Assembly (NCBI GenBank): GCA_020636375.1
Contig: JACJXZ010000012.1
Location: forward strand, 62,001-126,000
DNA from: Lewinellaceae bacterium
GTDB taxonomy: Bacteria > Bacteroidota > Bacteroidia > Chitinophagales > Saprospiraceae
Reading direction: 5' to 3'
Length of the DNA stretch: 64,000 bases
Position numbers and translations under genes: made by a program. Positions 1 to 8,174 of this stretch are shown in pieces. Numbering within the stretch: position 1 is the stretch's first letter; each line of letters opens with the position of its first letter. The notes under the pieces were generated by a model. The model made no database searches and was not told where the DNA came from. It saw nothing but the letters and a program-made list of their open reading frames with translations.

Positions 1-1380
1 GCTGTAGCTGCCGGAAGAGCGGCTGCTGTTGCCCCGGCTGCTCGGGCTGTAGCTTCCGGAGGAGCGGTTGCTGCGGCTGCTCGGGCTGTAGCTGCCGGAA
101 GAGCGGCTACTGTTGCCCCGGCTGCTCGGGCTGTAGCTTCCGGAGGAGCGATTGCCGCGGCTGCTTGGGCTGTAACTGCCGGAAGAACGGCTGCTGTTGT
201 TGCCCCGGTTGTAAGTCCTGGGGGCCGACTGGCGCGTATTGGTATTGCGCTCGTACGTCCGCGGTGCAGGTGTCGACTGGCGCGTATTGGTGTTGCGCTC
301 GTACGTCCGCGGTGCCGATTGGCGCGTGTTGGTATTGCGCTCGTACGACCTGGGCGTAGACTGCCGCGTGTTGGTATTGCGCTCGTAACTTCTGGCGCTG
401 CGGCTGCTGTTGGGGTTCTGGTCGTAGACATTCCGGCTCTGGATGCGGCTGGTTGCCGGCGCGGCAACAGTTTCCTTGCGGATGTTGTCCCGGTCGTAAG
501 AACGGGTACGCGCAACGCGGCTGTTATCAGTCTCTGCCATTGTTGCCGAACCGCCGGTGCCGATCACATCGCTGCCTCTTCGGGAGGCGACGGGAGCAGT
601 GGTGGTCGTGGTCACGTCCTTCGGCGGTTCGCTCCGGCTGGTGAAATTGCGGCCGGAATTGCCGGCAGTCGACGTGCGTACCGAACCTCCGGTGCGGGGG
701 CCGAAGTAAGTATTGTTGACGGTAGTGGCCGTATTGTACGCATAACCGCTGCCCCAGGAGGGCGGGCAGTAGTAGCCGCCGCCAAATCCGCCGCCATAGA
801 AGCCGCCGCCGTAAAATCCGCCGCCGCCAAATCCGCCGAAGTTGTTAAAGCCTATGAATACGCTGTTGCCCGGGCCCCAAGGGTTCCATGGGTTCCAGGC
901 ATTCCAGCCGAAGCCGGGGCTGAACCACGGATCCCAGCGGTTCCAGTAGCTGAAGCGGTTCCAGCGGTTCCAGCGATTCCAGCGATTCCAGCTGTTCCAG
1001 CCGTAGAAATTGTCGTAGATGAGCATCGTCGTCAGGCCGGGAGTGAAGAAGGGGTCGTAGTAGAACATGTCTACATAGACCGGGTCGAAATAGTCAAACC
1101 CGTAGTAGGGACGGTGGAAACGGCGGATGCGGGAGGTATATTGGTAGTTGTAATCGTCCTCGTAGTGGTCATAACTGTCGTCGTCGTAGTAGCGGTCATC
1201 CCCATCCCCGGAGTAGGCGTAAGTGTCGCCCGATGTGGAGGTGCTGCTGCTGTAATCATAGTATCCTCCATCGGTGTCCGGATCGTAGTAGAGGTCGTCG
1301 TACTGTGCCTGTACGAGGCCCCCCCACGCAAGCAGGGCGAAAAGGGCGAGGAAGAATACCGTTGTTCTATAGCTTTTCAT
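1..1380 (-). CDS. secreted low-complexity repeat protein (C-terminus beyond window)
   Basis: The minus strand is open from an ATG at 1380 to the left window edge, 460 codons with no stop, so the gene is incomplete. The first 24 or so residues are a signal peptide (MKSYRTTVFFLALFALLAWG, then VQAQ). Next comes a Tyr/Asp-rich segment, a tandem WNRW block near residues 135-150, a Gly/Phe/Tyr-rich stretch (FGGGGFYGGG), a Ser/Thr linker, then five copies of a YERNTNTRQS-type decapeptide and a run of SGSYSPSSRGN repeats reaching the edge. No catalytic domain is visible; a surface, matrix or adhesive role is only a guess. Both coding strand and frame are supported by the signal peptide and the amino-acid-level repeats, whereas the open plus-strand frame opposite has no such logic. 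It is divergent from proS with a 267-bp gap. Confidence 0.8.
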   Translation of the reverse strand, partial: MKSYRTTVFFLALFALLAWGGLVQAQYDDLYYDPDTDGGYYDYSSSTSTSGDTYAYSGDGDDRYYDDDSYDHYEDDYNYQYTSRIRRFHRPYYGFDYFDPVYVDMFYYDPFFTPGLTTMLIYDNFYGWNSWNRWNRWNRWNRFSYWNRWDPWFSPGFGWNAWNPWNPWGPGNSVFIGFNNFGGFGGGGFYGGGFYGGGFGGGYYCPPSWGSGYAYNTATTVNNTYFGPRTGGSVRTSTAGNSGRNFTSRSEPPKDVTTTTTAPVASRRGSDVIGTGGSATMAETDNSRVARTRSYDRDNIRKETVAAPATSRIQSRNVYDQNPNSSRSARSYERNTNTRQSTPRSYERNTNTRQSAPRTYERNTNTRQSTPAPRTYERNTNTRQSAPRTYNRGNNSSRSSGSYSPSSRGNRSSGSYSPSSRGNSSRSSGSYSPSSRSNRSSGSYSPSSRGNSSRSSGSYS

Positions 1381-1647
1381 ATAAATGATGTTTAATGTAA
1401 TTACCGTGACTCTCTGTATATGTAACAACAGGCAATTTATTACTTTTGTGCCGGTTTTTCTGTTAAAGCCTGCTTAAATCGGCGTTTGTATCTTGTTAAA
1501 GTCATTTGTAGGGAACCTTAACTATTGTTAAGATGTAGAAACCCACTTAAAGTAACAAGTTCGGGCCGTAGCATAGTGGTTAAAGAAATGTTAAGGCGCT
1601 ATCGTAAGCAGCTGGTTTTCAAGATACGAAAAATATTTGACAATTCT

Positions 1648-3141
1648 ATGGCGAAGGAAATTACGAACAGGGCGGAGAATTACTCCCAGTGGTATCAGGA
1701 TATTGTAAAAAAAGCCGACCTGGCTGACAATTCGGCCGTGCGCGGCTGTATGGTCATCAAACCGAACGGTTATGCCATCTGGGAAAATATGCGCGACCAG
1801 CTGGACCGCATGTTCAAGGAGACGGGCCACGTCAACGCCTACTTCCCGTTATTCATCCCGAAGAGCTTCCTGAGCAAGGAGGCCAAGCATGTGGAAGGAT
1901 TTGCCAAGGAGTGCGCCGTGGTCACCCATCACCGCCTGATGAACGATCCCAACGGCGAGGGCGTCATCGTCGATCCCGAGTCCAAACTGCAGGAAGAACT
2001 GATCGTCCGCCCCACTTCCGAGACCATCATCTGGGACGCCTACCGCGGCTGGATCCAATCCTACCGCGACCTGCCCCTGCTCATCAACCAGTGGGCCAAC
2101 GTGGTGCGCTGGGAGATGCGCGTGCGCATGTTCCTGCGCACCGCCGAATTCCTCTGGCAGGAGGGCCATACCGCCCACGCCACCCGCCAGGAGGCCATGG
2201 AAGAAACGCTGCGCATCCTGGACATCTACGCCAAATTTGCCGAAGAATATATGGCCGTGCCGGTCATCAAAGGCATCAAAACCGAAAACGAACGCTTCGC
2301 CGGGGCCGACGAGACCTTCTGCATCGAAGCCCTCATGCAGGACGGCAAGGCGCTGCAGGCCGGCACCTCCCACTTTCTGGGGCAGAACTTTGCCAAAGCC
2401 TTCGACGTAAAGTTCGTCAACGACAAAAACGAGGAGGAGTTCGTCTGGGCCACTTCCTGGGGCGTCTCTACCCGCCTGGTCGGCGGCCTGATCATGGCCC
2501 ATTCCGACGACAGCGGCCTGGTGTTGCCACCGAAGCTGGCGCCCGTCCAGGTGGCCATCGTGCCCATCCCGAAGCCGTCGCCCGAGATCGGCGAAGTGGC
2601 CGAAAAGATCATGAAAGCGCTGCGCGATAAAGGCATCTCGGTTAAATACGACAAGGATGACCAGAAACGGCCGGGCTTTAAGTTTGCCGAGCACGAGTTG
2701 AGGGGCGTGCCGGTGCGCCTCGGCATCGGCATGCGCGACCTGGAGAAAGGCCAGGTGGAAGTGGCCCGCCGCGACACCAAGGAGAAGACCTTCACGCCGC
2801 TGGTCGGCGTGGCGGATTACGTGGCCAACCTGCTCGATGACATTCAGCAGAACCTATTCAACCGGGCCAAAAAATTCCGCGAGGAAAATACCACCGTGGT
2901 CGACAGCTTCGACGACTTCAAGGCTATCGTGGAGACGCCCAAAGAGGGCATGCCCGAATCCTGGGGCGGCGGCTTCCTCTCCGCCCACTGGGACGGCACC
3001 ACCGAAACGGAGCTCAGGATTAAAGAACTGACCAAAGCCACTATCCGCTGCATTCCGCTGGATGGGGACGAAGAGCCGGGGCAGTGCATCCTGACCGGCA
3101 AGCCGTCGAAGCGGCGGGTGCTGTTCGCCAAGGCGTATTGA
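1648..3141 (+). CDS. proS: prolyl-tRNA synthetase, archaeal/eukaryotic-type (type 3)
   Basis: Charges tRNA-Pro with proline in the cytoplasm. The 497-residue product from ATG 1648 begins MAKEITNRAENYSQWYQDIV, the usual start of this short ProRS form. Class II signatures are present: RPTSE near 121-125, motif 2 (RMFLRTAEFLWQEGHTAH) near 160-177, and motif 3 (STRLVGGLIMAHSDDSGL) near 274-291. The C-terminal domain ends QCILTGKPSKRRVLFAKAY, with the terminal tyrosine typical of type 3 enzymes and no bacterial INS editing insertion. An in-frame TTG-type extension to 1525 exists but adds 41 unrelated basic residues, so I reject it. It is GC-rich, unlike the adjacent island, and convergent with the 16-gene array. 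Confidence 0.96.
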   Translation: MAKEITNRAENYSQWYQDIVKKADLADNSAVRGCMVIKPNGYAIWENMRDQLDRMFKETGHVNAYFPLFIPKSFLSKEAKHVEGFAKECAVVTHHRLMNDPNGEGVIVDPESKLQEELIVRPTSETIIWDAYRGWIQSYRDLPLLINQWANVVRWEMRVRMFLRTAEFLWQEGHTAHATRQEAMEETLRILDIYAKFAEEYMAVPVIKGIKTENERFAGADETFCIEALMQDGKALQAGTSHFLGQNFAKAFDVKFVNDKNEEEFVWATSWGVSTRLVGGLIMAHSDDSGLVLPPKLAPVQVAIVPIPKPSPEIGEVAEKIMKALRDKGISVKYDKDDQKRPGFKFAEHELRGVPVRLGIGMRDLEKGQVEVARRDTKEKTFTPLVGVADYVANLLDDIQQNLFNRAKKFREENTTVVDSFDDFKAIVETPKEGMPESWGGGFLSAHWDGTTETELRIKELTKATIRCIPLDGDEEPGQCILTGKPSKRRVLFAKAY

Positions 3142-3150
3142 AGTATGAAT

Positions 3151-3191
3151 GGCATTTTCCAGGCTTTGTGGGACTGGCAGCCTGGAAAATG
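3151..3191. terminator. hairpin between convergent genes, also a repeat copy
   Basis: A perfect 13-bp inverted repeat (3153-3165 with 3179-3191) around a 13-base loop, ten bases after the proS stop. T-rich sequence follows on the plus side, so it can act as a terminator for proS and, read from the other strand, for the long minus-strand array. A closely related hairpin sits at 40401-40441 in the same orientation, with the same arms and a similar loop, so this may be a dispersed REP-like element rather than a private terminator. Confidence 0.7.
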
Positions 3192-3276
3192 TCATTTTAT
3201 CCGCCGGTCTCCCAGCTTTCTGTCCCAGCCAATCTTTGGGCTTGAAGAAAGTACGTCAAGCTTGCTGCATAGGCGG

Positions 3277-3981
3277 TTAATGGCCTGAATTTTTCATCTG
3301 CTTAACCTCTTTGTAAATTTTGTCGGCCCGGTCTGAATACATATAATCCTCTCCATAGGAATATTGAATGACAAACTCAATTCTTCGGTTGAGATCAAGC
3401 CTTTCAGGGTCAATGGGGTGATAACTGGAAAACCCTACGGAAGAAAGCTTTACCGGATTAAAACCCAAATGCTCTACTAAAAACCGGACTACCGTAATTG
3501 CTCTTCCGGAAGACAATTCCCAATTGGTTGGATATTTATTTTGTATAGCCAAGCCTAATGGGATAGTATCTGCATGGCCTTCTACTTTAACCGCTTCAAA
3601 AATGGGTTCGTTTTCCAATAATATTTTTCCAACAAGCTCTAATATTTTTTGGTCTATGTTTTGTTCTAAATTTACATTCCCGGTTTTGAAAGTCAATACG
3701 TTTTCAGTCATCAATATTTTTTGTATCAGCGGGCTATTCTCGTCTACTATGATGGATGGGAGATTTTTTTCCAAACCTTCTTTCTTGAAAGAATCTTCTA
3801 TTTCAATTTTCACATATTCTTGCAGGCTTTGTATCCTCCTTCTTTCAAATATTTGGATGAATCGAAGTTGCTGAATAAAAATGAGCAAAATCATTAGAAA
3901 GATAATAGCCGCAATGATTTCATTGAAGACCCTGCCAAGAGCAGGATCAGCCTCGGGGTCCTTTTTCAATAATAAGCGCAT
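3277..3981 (-). CDS. MotB/ZorB-like OmpA-domain membrane protein
   Basis: A 234-residue protein from ATG 3981 (a TTG at 4014 is also in frame but would overlap the upstream gene). One hydrophobic helix spans about residues 20-40 after a short charged N-terminus. A periplasmic linker leads to an OmpA/MotB peptidoglycan-binding domain near 90-215, with GHAD and the downstream NWELSSGRA and GFSSYHPI segments. This is the layout of the stator B subunit of MotAB/TolQR/ZorAB motors: an ion-pathway helix plus a cell-wall anchor. The usual ion-carrying Asp in the helix is not obvious; Asn20/Glu21 lie where it would be expected. The start is 4 bases after the stop of the MotA-like gene, so the two are almost certainly partners. 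It is the last gene of the array. Confidence 0.82.
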   Translation of the reverse strand: MRLLLKKDPEADPALGRVFNEIIAAIIFLMILLIFIQQLRFIQIFERRRIQSLQEYVKIEIEDSFKKEGLEKNLPSIIVDENSPLIQKILMTENVLTFKTGNVNLEQNIDQKILELVGKILLENEPIFEAVKVEGHADTIPLGLAIQNKYPTNWELSSGRAITVVRFLVEHLGFNPVKLSSVGFSSYHPIDPERLDLNRRIEFVIQYSYGEDYMYSDRADKIYKEVKQMKNSGH

Positions 3982-3985
3982 AAGC

Positions 3986-5479
3986 TTAACGGATATAATA
4001 ATTATTGGTTTCAATTGTTTTCATGATCAATGAACTCAATTGCTTTATTAGTTTCGTCGTGTCACTTTCGTATTGTTTGCTATTCTTTTCAAGGGTTTCG
4101 CTTAAATTGTCTACTGTTTCATTCAAACGCGCTGAGTTTTCCTCAACACTCTTACTGGTGGATTCAAGCTGGGTGGAAAGGTGAGCAGCCGTTTTTTCAG
4201 CAAGTTCTTCTATGCGTTGGGTAAGCATGTCATTATGCTCTTTCAAATCCTTTATTTTCAAGTCATACTCCTTTTGAACCGTTTCGACTAGCTTTTGGCG
4301 CAATTGCTCAAAAGCTTCCTGGTATTTATGATGTTCATCGGAAAAGCGGTCAAACTGGCTGTCATACAATTTTTTCTGTGCCTTAAATTGTTCTTCTCCG
4401 GACTGTTTTTGCAATTCCAAAAATTCCTCGTTGGTTTTTACATAAGCTTTGTGCTGTAAAGTGCTGATCTCTTTGATTTCATCTCTGCTGTCCTGCAAAT
4501 AATCCAAAAAGGCTGTTCTATCCTGCTGGGCAGTATTGAGAAGCCTTTCGACTTTGCCATAGCTTTTGGATGCTTCTTCTGCTATTTTGCTGATCGATCC
4601 GAAAACGCCCTTGTTTTCTTTTTGAGTTTCAATAAATTGTTCTACTGCGCTGGAAACCTGCCTTACCATCTGCTCTGCTTTCTGGTTGTACCTGGCCATG
4701 CTTTTTGATAAGCCTTGCACACTTTCTATCAGGCGGTCATTAGTTCCCCGAATCAAATTCATCGTCTCTTTCGACGCCTTAATAGATTCCAGCAATTGAT
4801 TGGTGATGTTGTCATCGTCGGGCTTATTGTAAATTGGAAAAAGTTTGATATTCATCAGGTATAAAAAATCTCGATCCAATTGTTTCCAGAAGATACTATA
4901 GATCAGGTTCCCGACTGTTAATACCAAAGAAACGAACAAGCCCACCAAGGTGGTCCCAAATGCGACACCCATGCCGTCTAAAGCAGAAACCATAGAATTC
5001 GTCAACACCGTAAAGGATTCATCTACTGAACCAAAATTGGTATTCTCAAATATTTTAGGCATTGAGATAATGGCCAGGTATAAACCCAGGACAGTTCCCA
5101 AAAAACCCAATAATACTGCCAATCCCGGAACTACTTTGGGCACAGCCGTCCGAATGTCATTTCGGACATCTTCCAAATACGTAATGACATCCCGGTCTTC
5201 CATCGTTGTGGCGGAAAGTTCATCAAGTATTTGGACAGCTCTGGACAAAACTCCTGTAGATGAGAATTTGTTAGTTTTCATCCACTCATGGACTTGATCT
5301 TTGGTATAAGGACCAGGTTGTCCTTTAAATAATCGATTAAAGATTTTGACCTCCCTTGAGTTTTTTATCAATTTGTAAAAAGCGAGGCCTAAAAAGATCA
5401 GGCCCACCAGGAACAACAAAGCGTTGCTCAGGTTGAAAGCTAAATTGATCTTATTCGAAAAGAACAAATTTTCCAACAT
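3986..5479 (-). CDS. MotA/TolQ/ExbB-family channel with long coiled-coil tail (ZorA-like)
   Basis: 497 residues. One transmembrane helix near 14-38, a cytoplasmic segment, then two helices near 115-142 and 163-197 carrying the MotA/ExbB-type glycine-rich pattern (PGLAVLLGFLGTVLGLYLAI, then MGVAFGTTLVGLFVSL). The last ~270 residues are a charged, heptad-rich coiled coil with no further membrane segment. A MotA-like core with a long cytoplasmic tail is characteristic of ZorA from Zorya anti-phage systems, where the tail is proposed to carry signals inward; MotA and ExbB lack it. It ends 4 bases before the OmpA-domain gene and starts 1 base after the TIR gene stop. No ZorC, ZorD or ZorE homologue is recognisable nearby, so 'ZorA-like' describes architecture only. 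Confidence 0.82.
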   Translation of the reverse strand: MLENLFFSNKINLAFNLSNALLFLVGLIFLGLAFYKLIKNSREVKIFNRLFKGQPGPYTKDQVHEWMKTNKFSSTGVLSRAVQILDELSATTMEDRDVITYLEDVRNDIRTAVPKVVPGLAVLLGFLGTVLGLYLAIISMPKIFENTNFGSVDESFTVLTNSMVSALDGMGVAFGTTLVGLFVSLVLTVGNLIYSIFWKQLDRDFLYLMNIKLFPIYNKPDDDNITNQLLESIKASKETMNLIRGTNDRLIESVQGLSKSMARYNQKAEQMVRQVSSAVEQFIETQKENKGVFGSISKIAEEASKSYGKVERLLNTAQQDRTAFLDYLQDSRDEIKEISTLQHKAYVKTNEEFLELQKQSGEEQFKAQKKLYDSQFDRFSDEHHKYQEAFEQLRQKLVETVQKEYDLKIKDLKEHNDMLTQRIEELAEKTAAHLSTQLESTSKSVEENSARLNETVDNLSETLEKNSKQYESDTTKLIKQLSSLIMKTIETNNYYIR

Positions 5480-5480
5480 A

Positions 5481-7718
5481 TTATCTTGATTTAAGCAATA
5501 ATTTGTAATATTCTCCTAATAAGCTATCATGGGTCATATCAAATACATCTAATAATACCCTAACAGGAAGGGAATCCCCTTCTCTCAAGACGGCTGAAAA
5601 GCAGTCTCTGAGGCTTACCTCTTCCTGTTTAGCGCGATTGGATTCTTCCACGGCCATTTGCAAGACTTTTTTCAGCCGGGGTTTTACGATGAGTTGCCCC
5701 TCTATCCCCTCTTGGGGGCCTTTGTCTTGTCTTTTTTTAATGAGCCGCCGGATAATATCGCGATGTAGTTTTTGAGGAATCTCAATGGCGTCGTACCAGT
5801 CAAACACAAATTTGTTGCAGACTTTGCTCAAAGCGATCATCAAATGTTCCACCCCGATCACTGCCTGCTTTTGACGCAGGCCGGAGGATTCCAGAAAAGA
5901 TAAATACAGCAACAGTTTAACTTCTTCTGTTGCGTCTTTCTGAATGATATCCAGAATAAATTGTTCCTTGATATTCCCTCTGTTTTTTCTGAAAAATTCG
6001 GCTGCAATAATGTATTTCCCTCCATATCGATCTGTCAGGATTTCTGAATGATCTGTTTTTTTCAAGTGGTTAAAGCCACCCTGATCGGCATCATTCCGAA
6101 TTTGGTTGATCCTGGCATGTAATTGGCGTAGAGATAGCCCCTGTTGTTCCAGAAGATAATTATCCAGTTGAGCCTGGTAGTTTTGAAGGCTTGACAGATA
6201 CTCGATGCTACTGATTGGATTGGTCACTTCTATTTTAATATGGGCCGTGGTTTCTTCTAGTATCTGCCGGACCATTTCTATCGTTATCCCCCCTTCTTCG
6301 TCGAGGCGGAGCCCCTTATGTGCGGCCTTAAACCTTTTCAGCAAATCATCCGTTTCATCTGCGTTAAACTCCTTATTAGATTTTCCTCCCACACTCTTGT
6401 AAGATATTTGTATAAACCCCTTAGTTTGATCCCAAATAAGCAATTCGGAATCCTCCCGGGCTGGAATAATAAAAGGATGCAGGTTCAAATAAGCTTCGAT
6501 ATGTTCCTTATTTGCTTCAAAAAAAATAATTTGGTCGCTGACAATTCCCCAATTGTTCGTATAATAGGTGCAGTCTTCTCTGTCCGGATTTCCTCCTTTC
6601 ATGTCCATGCCTTTTATATCAAAAGCTTTTTTGGCATTATCCGGATGAATAGACCTGACCCAAAGCATTTTCTGGCGATTGAAAAAATCGGATTCATGGA
6701 AAATAGCTAAAAAGGCGTTTTTAATTGAAATAGCCGAGCCCTCGATTTGTTTTCCGCGATTTTTAAATTGCGATTCATATTGGACCAATAATTTGAGGAA
6801 AGACAAAATGGTACGGCCTTTCACAAATTGCCCATTCTTTTCCAAAGAGATCACTCGAATAGCTTCATCGATATTTTCCCTGCTGTTATATTGCTCAAAA
6901 GGTTGGCTTATGTACTGGAGAAATCCTTGCAAAAAGGATGGGATTCCTTCTTTGCCTTCAAAGAATTGAACCAGGAATTCCAGCAGGTCTACCCAATCTA
7001 CATTGGTTTTTCTAAGTTTATCTACCACCTTCTTATCTATATTTGCATCGTACTCTTCTGCCGTATATTCTCTGTAGGCTGCCAATAGGCAGAAAACGGA
7101 GAATTTCGCAAATAATTCGTTTAACTTAAAAACCGCATTATAAAGCCCCAGAGTACCTATGTTCCTTTCGTTAAGCTCTTGCTCCTGAATCTCCTGCAAA
7201 GCCAGGGAAAACGGGTAAAACAAAACTTTTATCAATTGAGTGATCTGATATTGCGGAGGCACATCGGTCTTGTCGGGAGTAGCAGTAGGGTGGAGGAGCG
7301 GCTGCCGAAATTCCGCCTGCAAATATTCTACCAATTCGTTGATCCTGTCGTCCCGTGGTTCATCAAATGCATCTATCCAATGAATAATTGAAATGTAATA
7401 TTCTAAATTATCAAATGTCGCTATATTTTTTATTCTCAGGGGGAACACCTTAATGTTATGACCAAAGGCCATATTTATTTCCGTTAAAACATAGTGGGCC
7501 TCATCCGCGTGTTCCGATAAGATTAGGACAACAGCCGCCGCATTTTTTATTGCCTTGGAAATCTCCCTGCCATATACGGTTGCGGGCGGGATATCTCTCG
7601 GAGCGATCCAGCATGCCATGCCCTTATTCTCAAGGGCGTCGCATACTTTAAAGGCAATTCTTCTATCCTCTTCCTCATTGGAATAGGCGATGAATATTTT
7701 TTTATTCGAATCCATCAT
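5481..7718 (-). CDS. TIR-domain protein with C-terminal Clp_N-like repeats
   Basis: 745 residues. An N-terminal TIR domain occupies about 7-125: KIFIAYSNEEEDRRIA strand, the WIAPRDIPP loop, and LSEHADEAHYVLTEINMAF, in which Glu80 sits where the NADase glutamate of TIR enzymes lies. A central ~430-residue helical region has no family I recognise. The last ~150 residues resemble the double Clp amino-terminal repeat of ClpA/B/C: VIGVEHLMIALS in the first half, and RLKKVLQMAVEESNRAKQEE followed by SAVLREGDSLPVRVLLDVF in the second. Clp_N domains dock adaptors or substrates onto HSP100 unfoldases, and an HSP100 is encoded in the same array, so a physical link is a reasonable inference. Likely an effector that depletes NAD or makes a nucleotide signal, but enzymatic activity is not shown by sequence alone. 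Confidence 0.85.
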   Translation of the reverse strand: MMDSNKKIFIAYSNEEEDRRIAFKVCDALENKGMACWIAPRDIPPATVYGREISKAIKNAAAVVLILSEHADEAHYVLTEINMAFGHNIKVFPLRIKNIATFDNLEYYISIIHWIDAFDEPRDDRINELVEYLQAEFRQPLLHPTATPDKTDVPPQYQITQLIKVLFYPFSLALQEIQEQELNERNIGTLGLYNAVFKLNELFAKFSVFCLLAAYREYTAEEYDANIDKKVVDKLRKTNVDWVDLLEFLVQFFEGKEGIPSFLQGFLQYISQPFEQYNSRENIDEAIRVISLEKNGQFVKGRTILSFLKLLVQYESQFKNRGKQIEGSAISIKNAFLAIFHESDFFNRQKMLWVRSIHPDNAKKAFDIKGMDMKGGNPDREDCTYYTNNWGIVSDQIIFFEANKEHIEAYLNLHPFIIPAREDSELLIWDQTKGFIQISYKSVGGKSNKEFNADETDDLLKRFKAAHKGLRLDEEGGITIEMVRQILEETTAHIKIEVTNPISSIEYLSSLQNYQAQLDNYLLEQQGLSLRQLHARINQIRNDADQGGFNHLKKTDHSEILTDRYGGKYIIAAEFFRKNRGNIKEQFILDIIQKDATEEVKLLLYLSFLESSGLRQKQAVIGVEHLMIALSKVCNKFVFDWYDAIEIPQKLHRDIIRRLIKKRQDKGPQEGIEGQLIVKPRLKKVLQMAVEESNRAKQEEVSLRDCFSAVLREGDSLPVRVLLDVFDMTHDSLLGEYYKLLLKSR

Positions 7719-7753
7719 AATGTAAAGTGTTATTCATTAATCTCTGTAACACC

Positions 7754-8131
7754 TCAATCTTCCTGAAGCCCTTCTAATTGGTTTTCAATAGCCACCAATT
7801 CCGGGTCGTTTTTCTTTTTTTGTTTCAGTTCCGCCAAAACTTCCCCGGCTTCTTTTTTGGCTTTGAGCGCTATCAGGCTCTTGCACAGGCCTTTCAGGAA
7901 TTTAGGAAGGCCCGGTTTATATTCGAGCAGCACCGCGTATGCACGGATAGCATCGTAATAAGATTGCTGCTGATAAAATTGGAGCGCGGCCTGCTCCAAT
8001 TGCCCAACCCGTTGTCGGCTGGCCCGCAATTCGACGAGCCTTATCCCACAGGTTTTGCAATGGGTTCGAAGGGGGCTGTTGGAAAAACCACAATTCGAAC
8101 AGGCGATGCTTTTGATTTGATCGGCCTCCAT
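7754..8131 (-). CDS. small zinc-ribbon/TPR protein
   Basis: 125 residues from ATG 8131; a TTG at 8173, right after the Hsp70 stop, would add 14 residues (TNGVFFSRKKQNK) and cannot be excluded. A four-cysteine zinc ribbon (CSNCGFSNSPLRTHCKTCG) is followed by a helical region with TPR-like pairs (AALQFYQQQSYYDAIRAYAV, then LKGLCKSLIALKAKKEAGEV) and an acidic tail. No enzyme motif is present. Small zinc-ribbon plus TPR proteins commonly act as adaptors; here the gene sits between Hsp70 and TIR, so it may connect chaperone and effector, which is inference. It is 35 bases upstream of the TIR gene. Confidence 0.75.
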   Translation of the reverse strand: MEADQIKSIACSNCGFSNSPLRTHCKTCGIRLVELRASRQRVGQLEQAALQFYQQQSYYDAIRAYAVLLEYKPGLPKFLKGLCKSLIALKAKKEAGEVLAELKQKKKNDPELVAIENQLEGLQED

Positions 8132-8174
8132 TTTATTTTGTTTTTTGCGGCTAAAGAACACGCCGTTTGTCAAA

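Noticed and set aside
319..1395. Long plus-strand frame of 358 codons in low-complexity sequence
   Set aside because: It is the complement of the minus-strand secreted protein, which has a signal peptide and amino-acid-level repeats.
1556..1647. tRNA-like 5' sequence GGCCGTAGCATAGTGGTTA
   Set aside because: No pairing 3' acceptor arm or T arm at a suitable distance; only a chance 5'-half resemblance.
3277..5479. A complete Zorya system
   Set aside because: No ZorC, ZorD or ZorE homologue was recognised; only the motor architecture fits.
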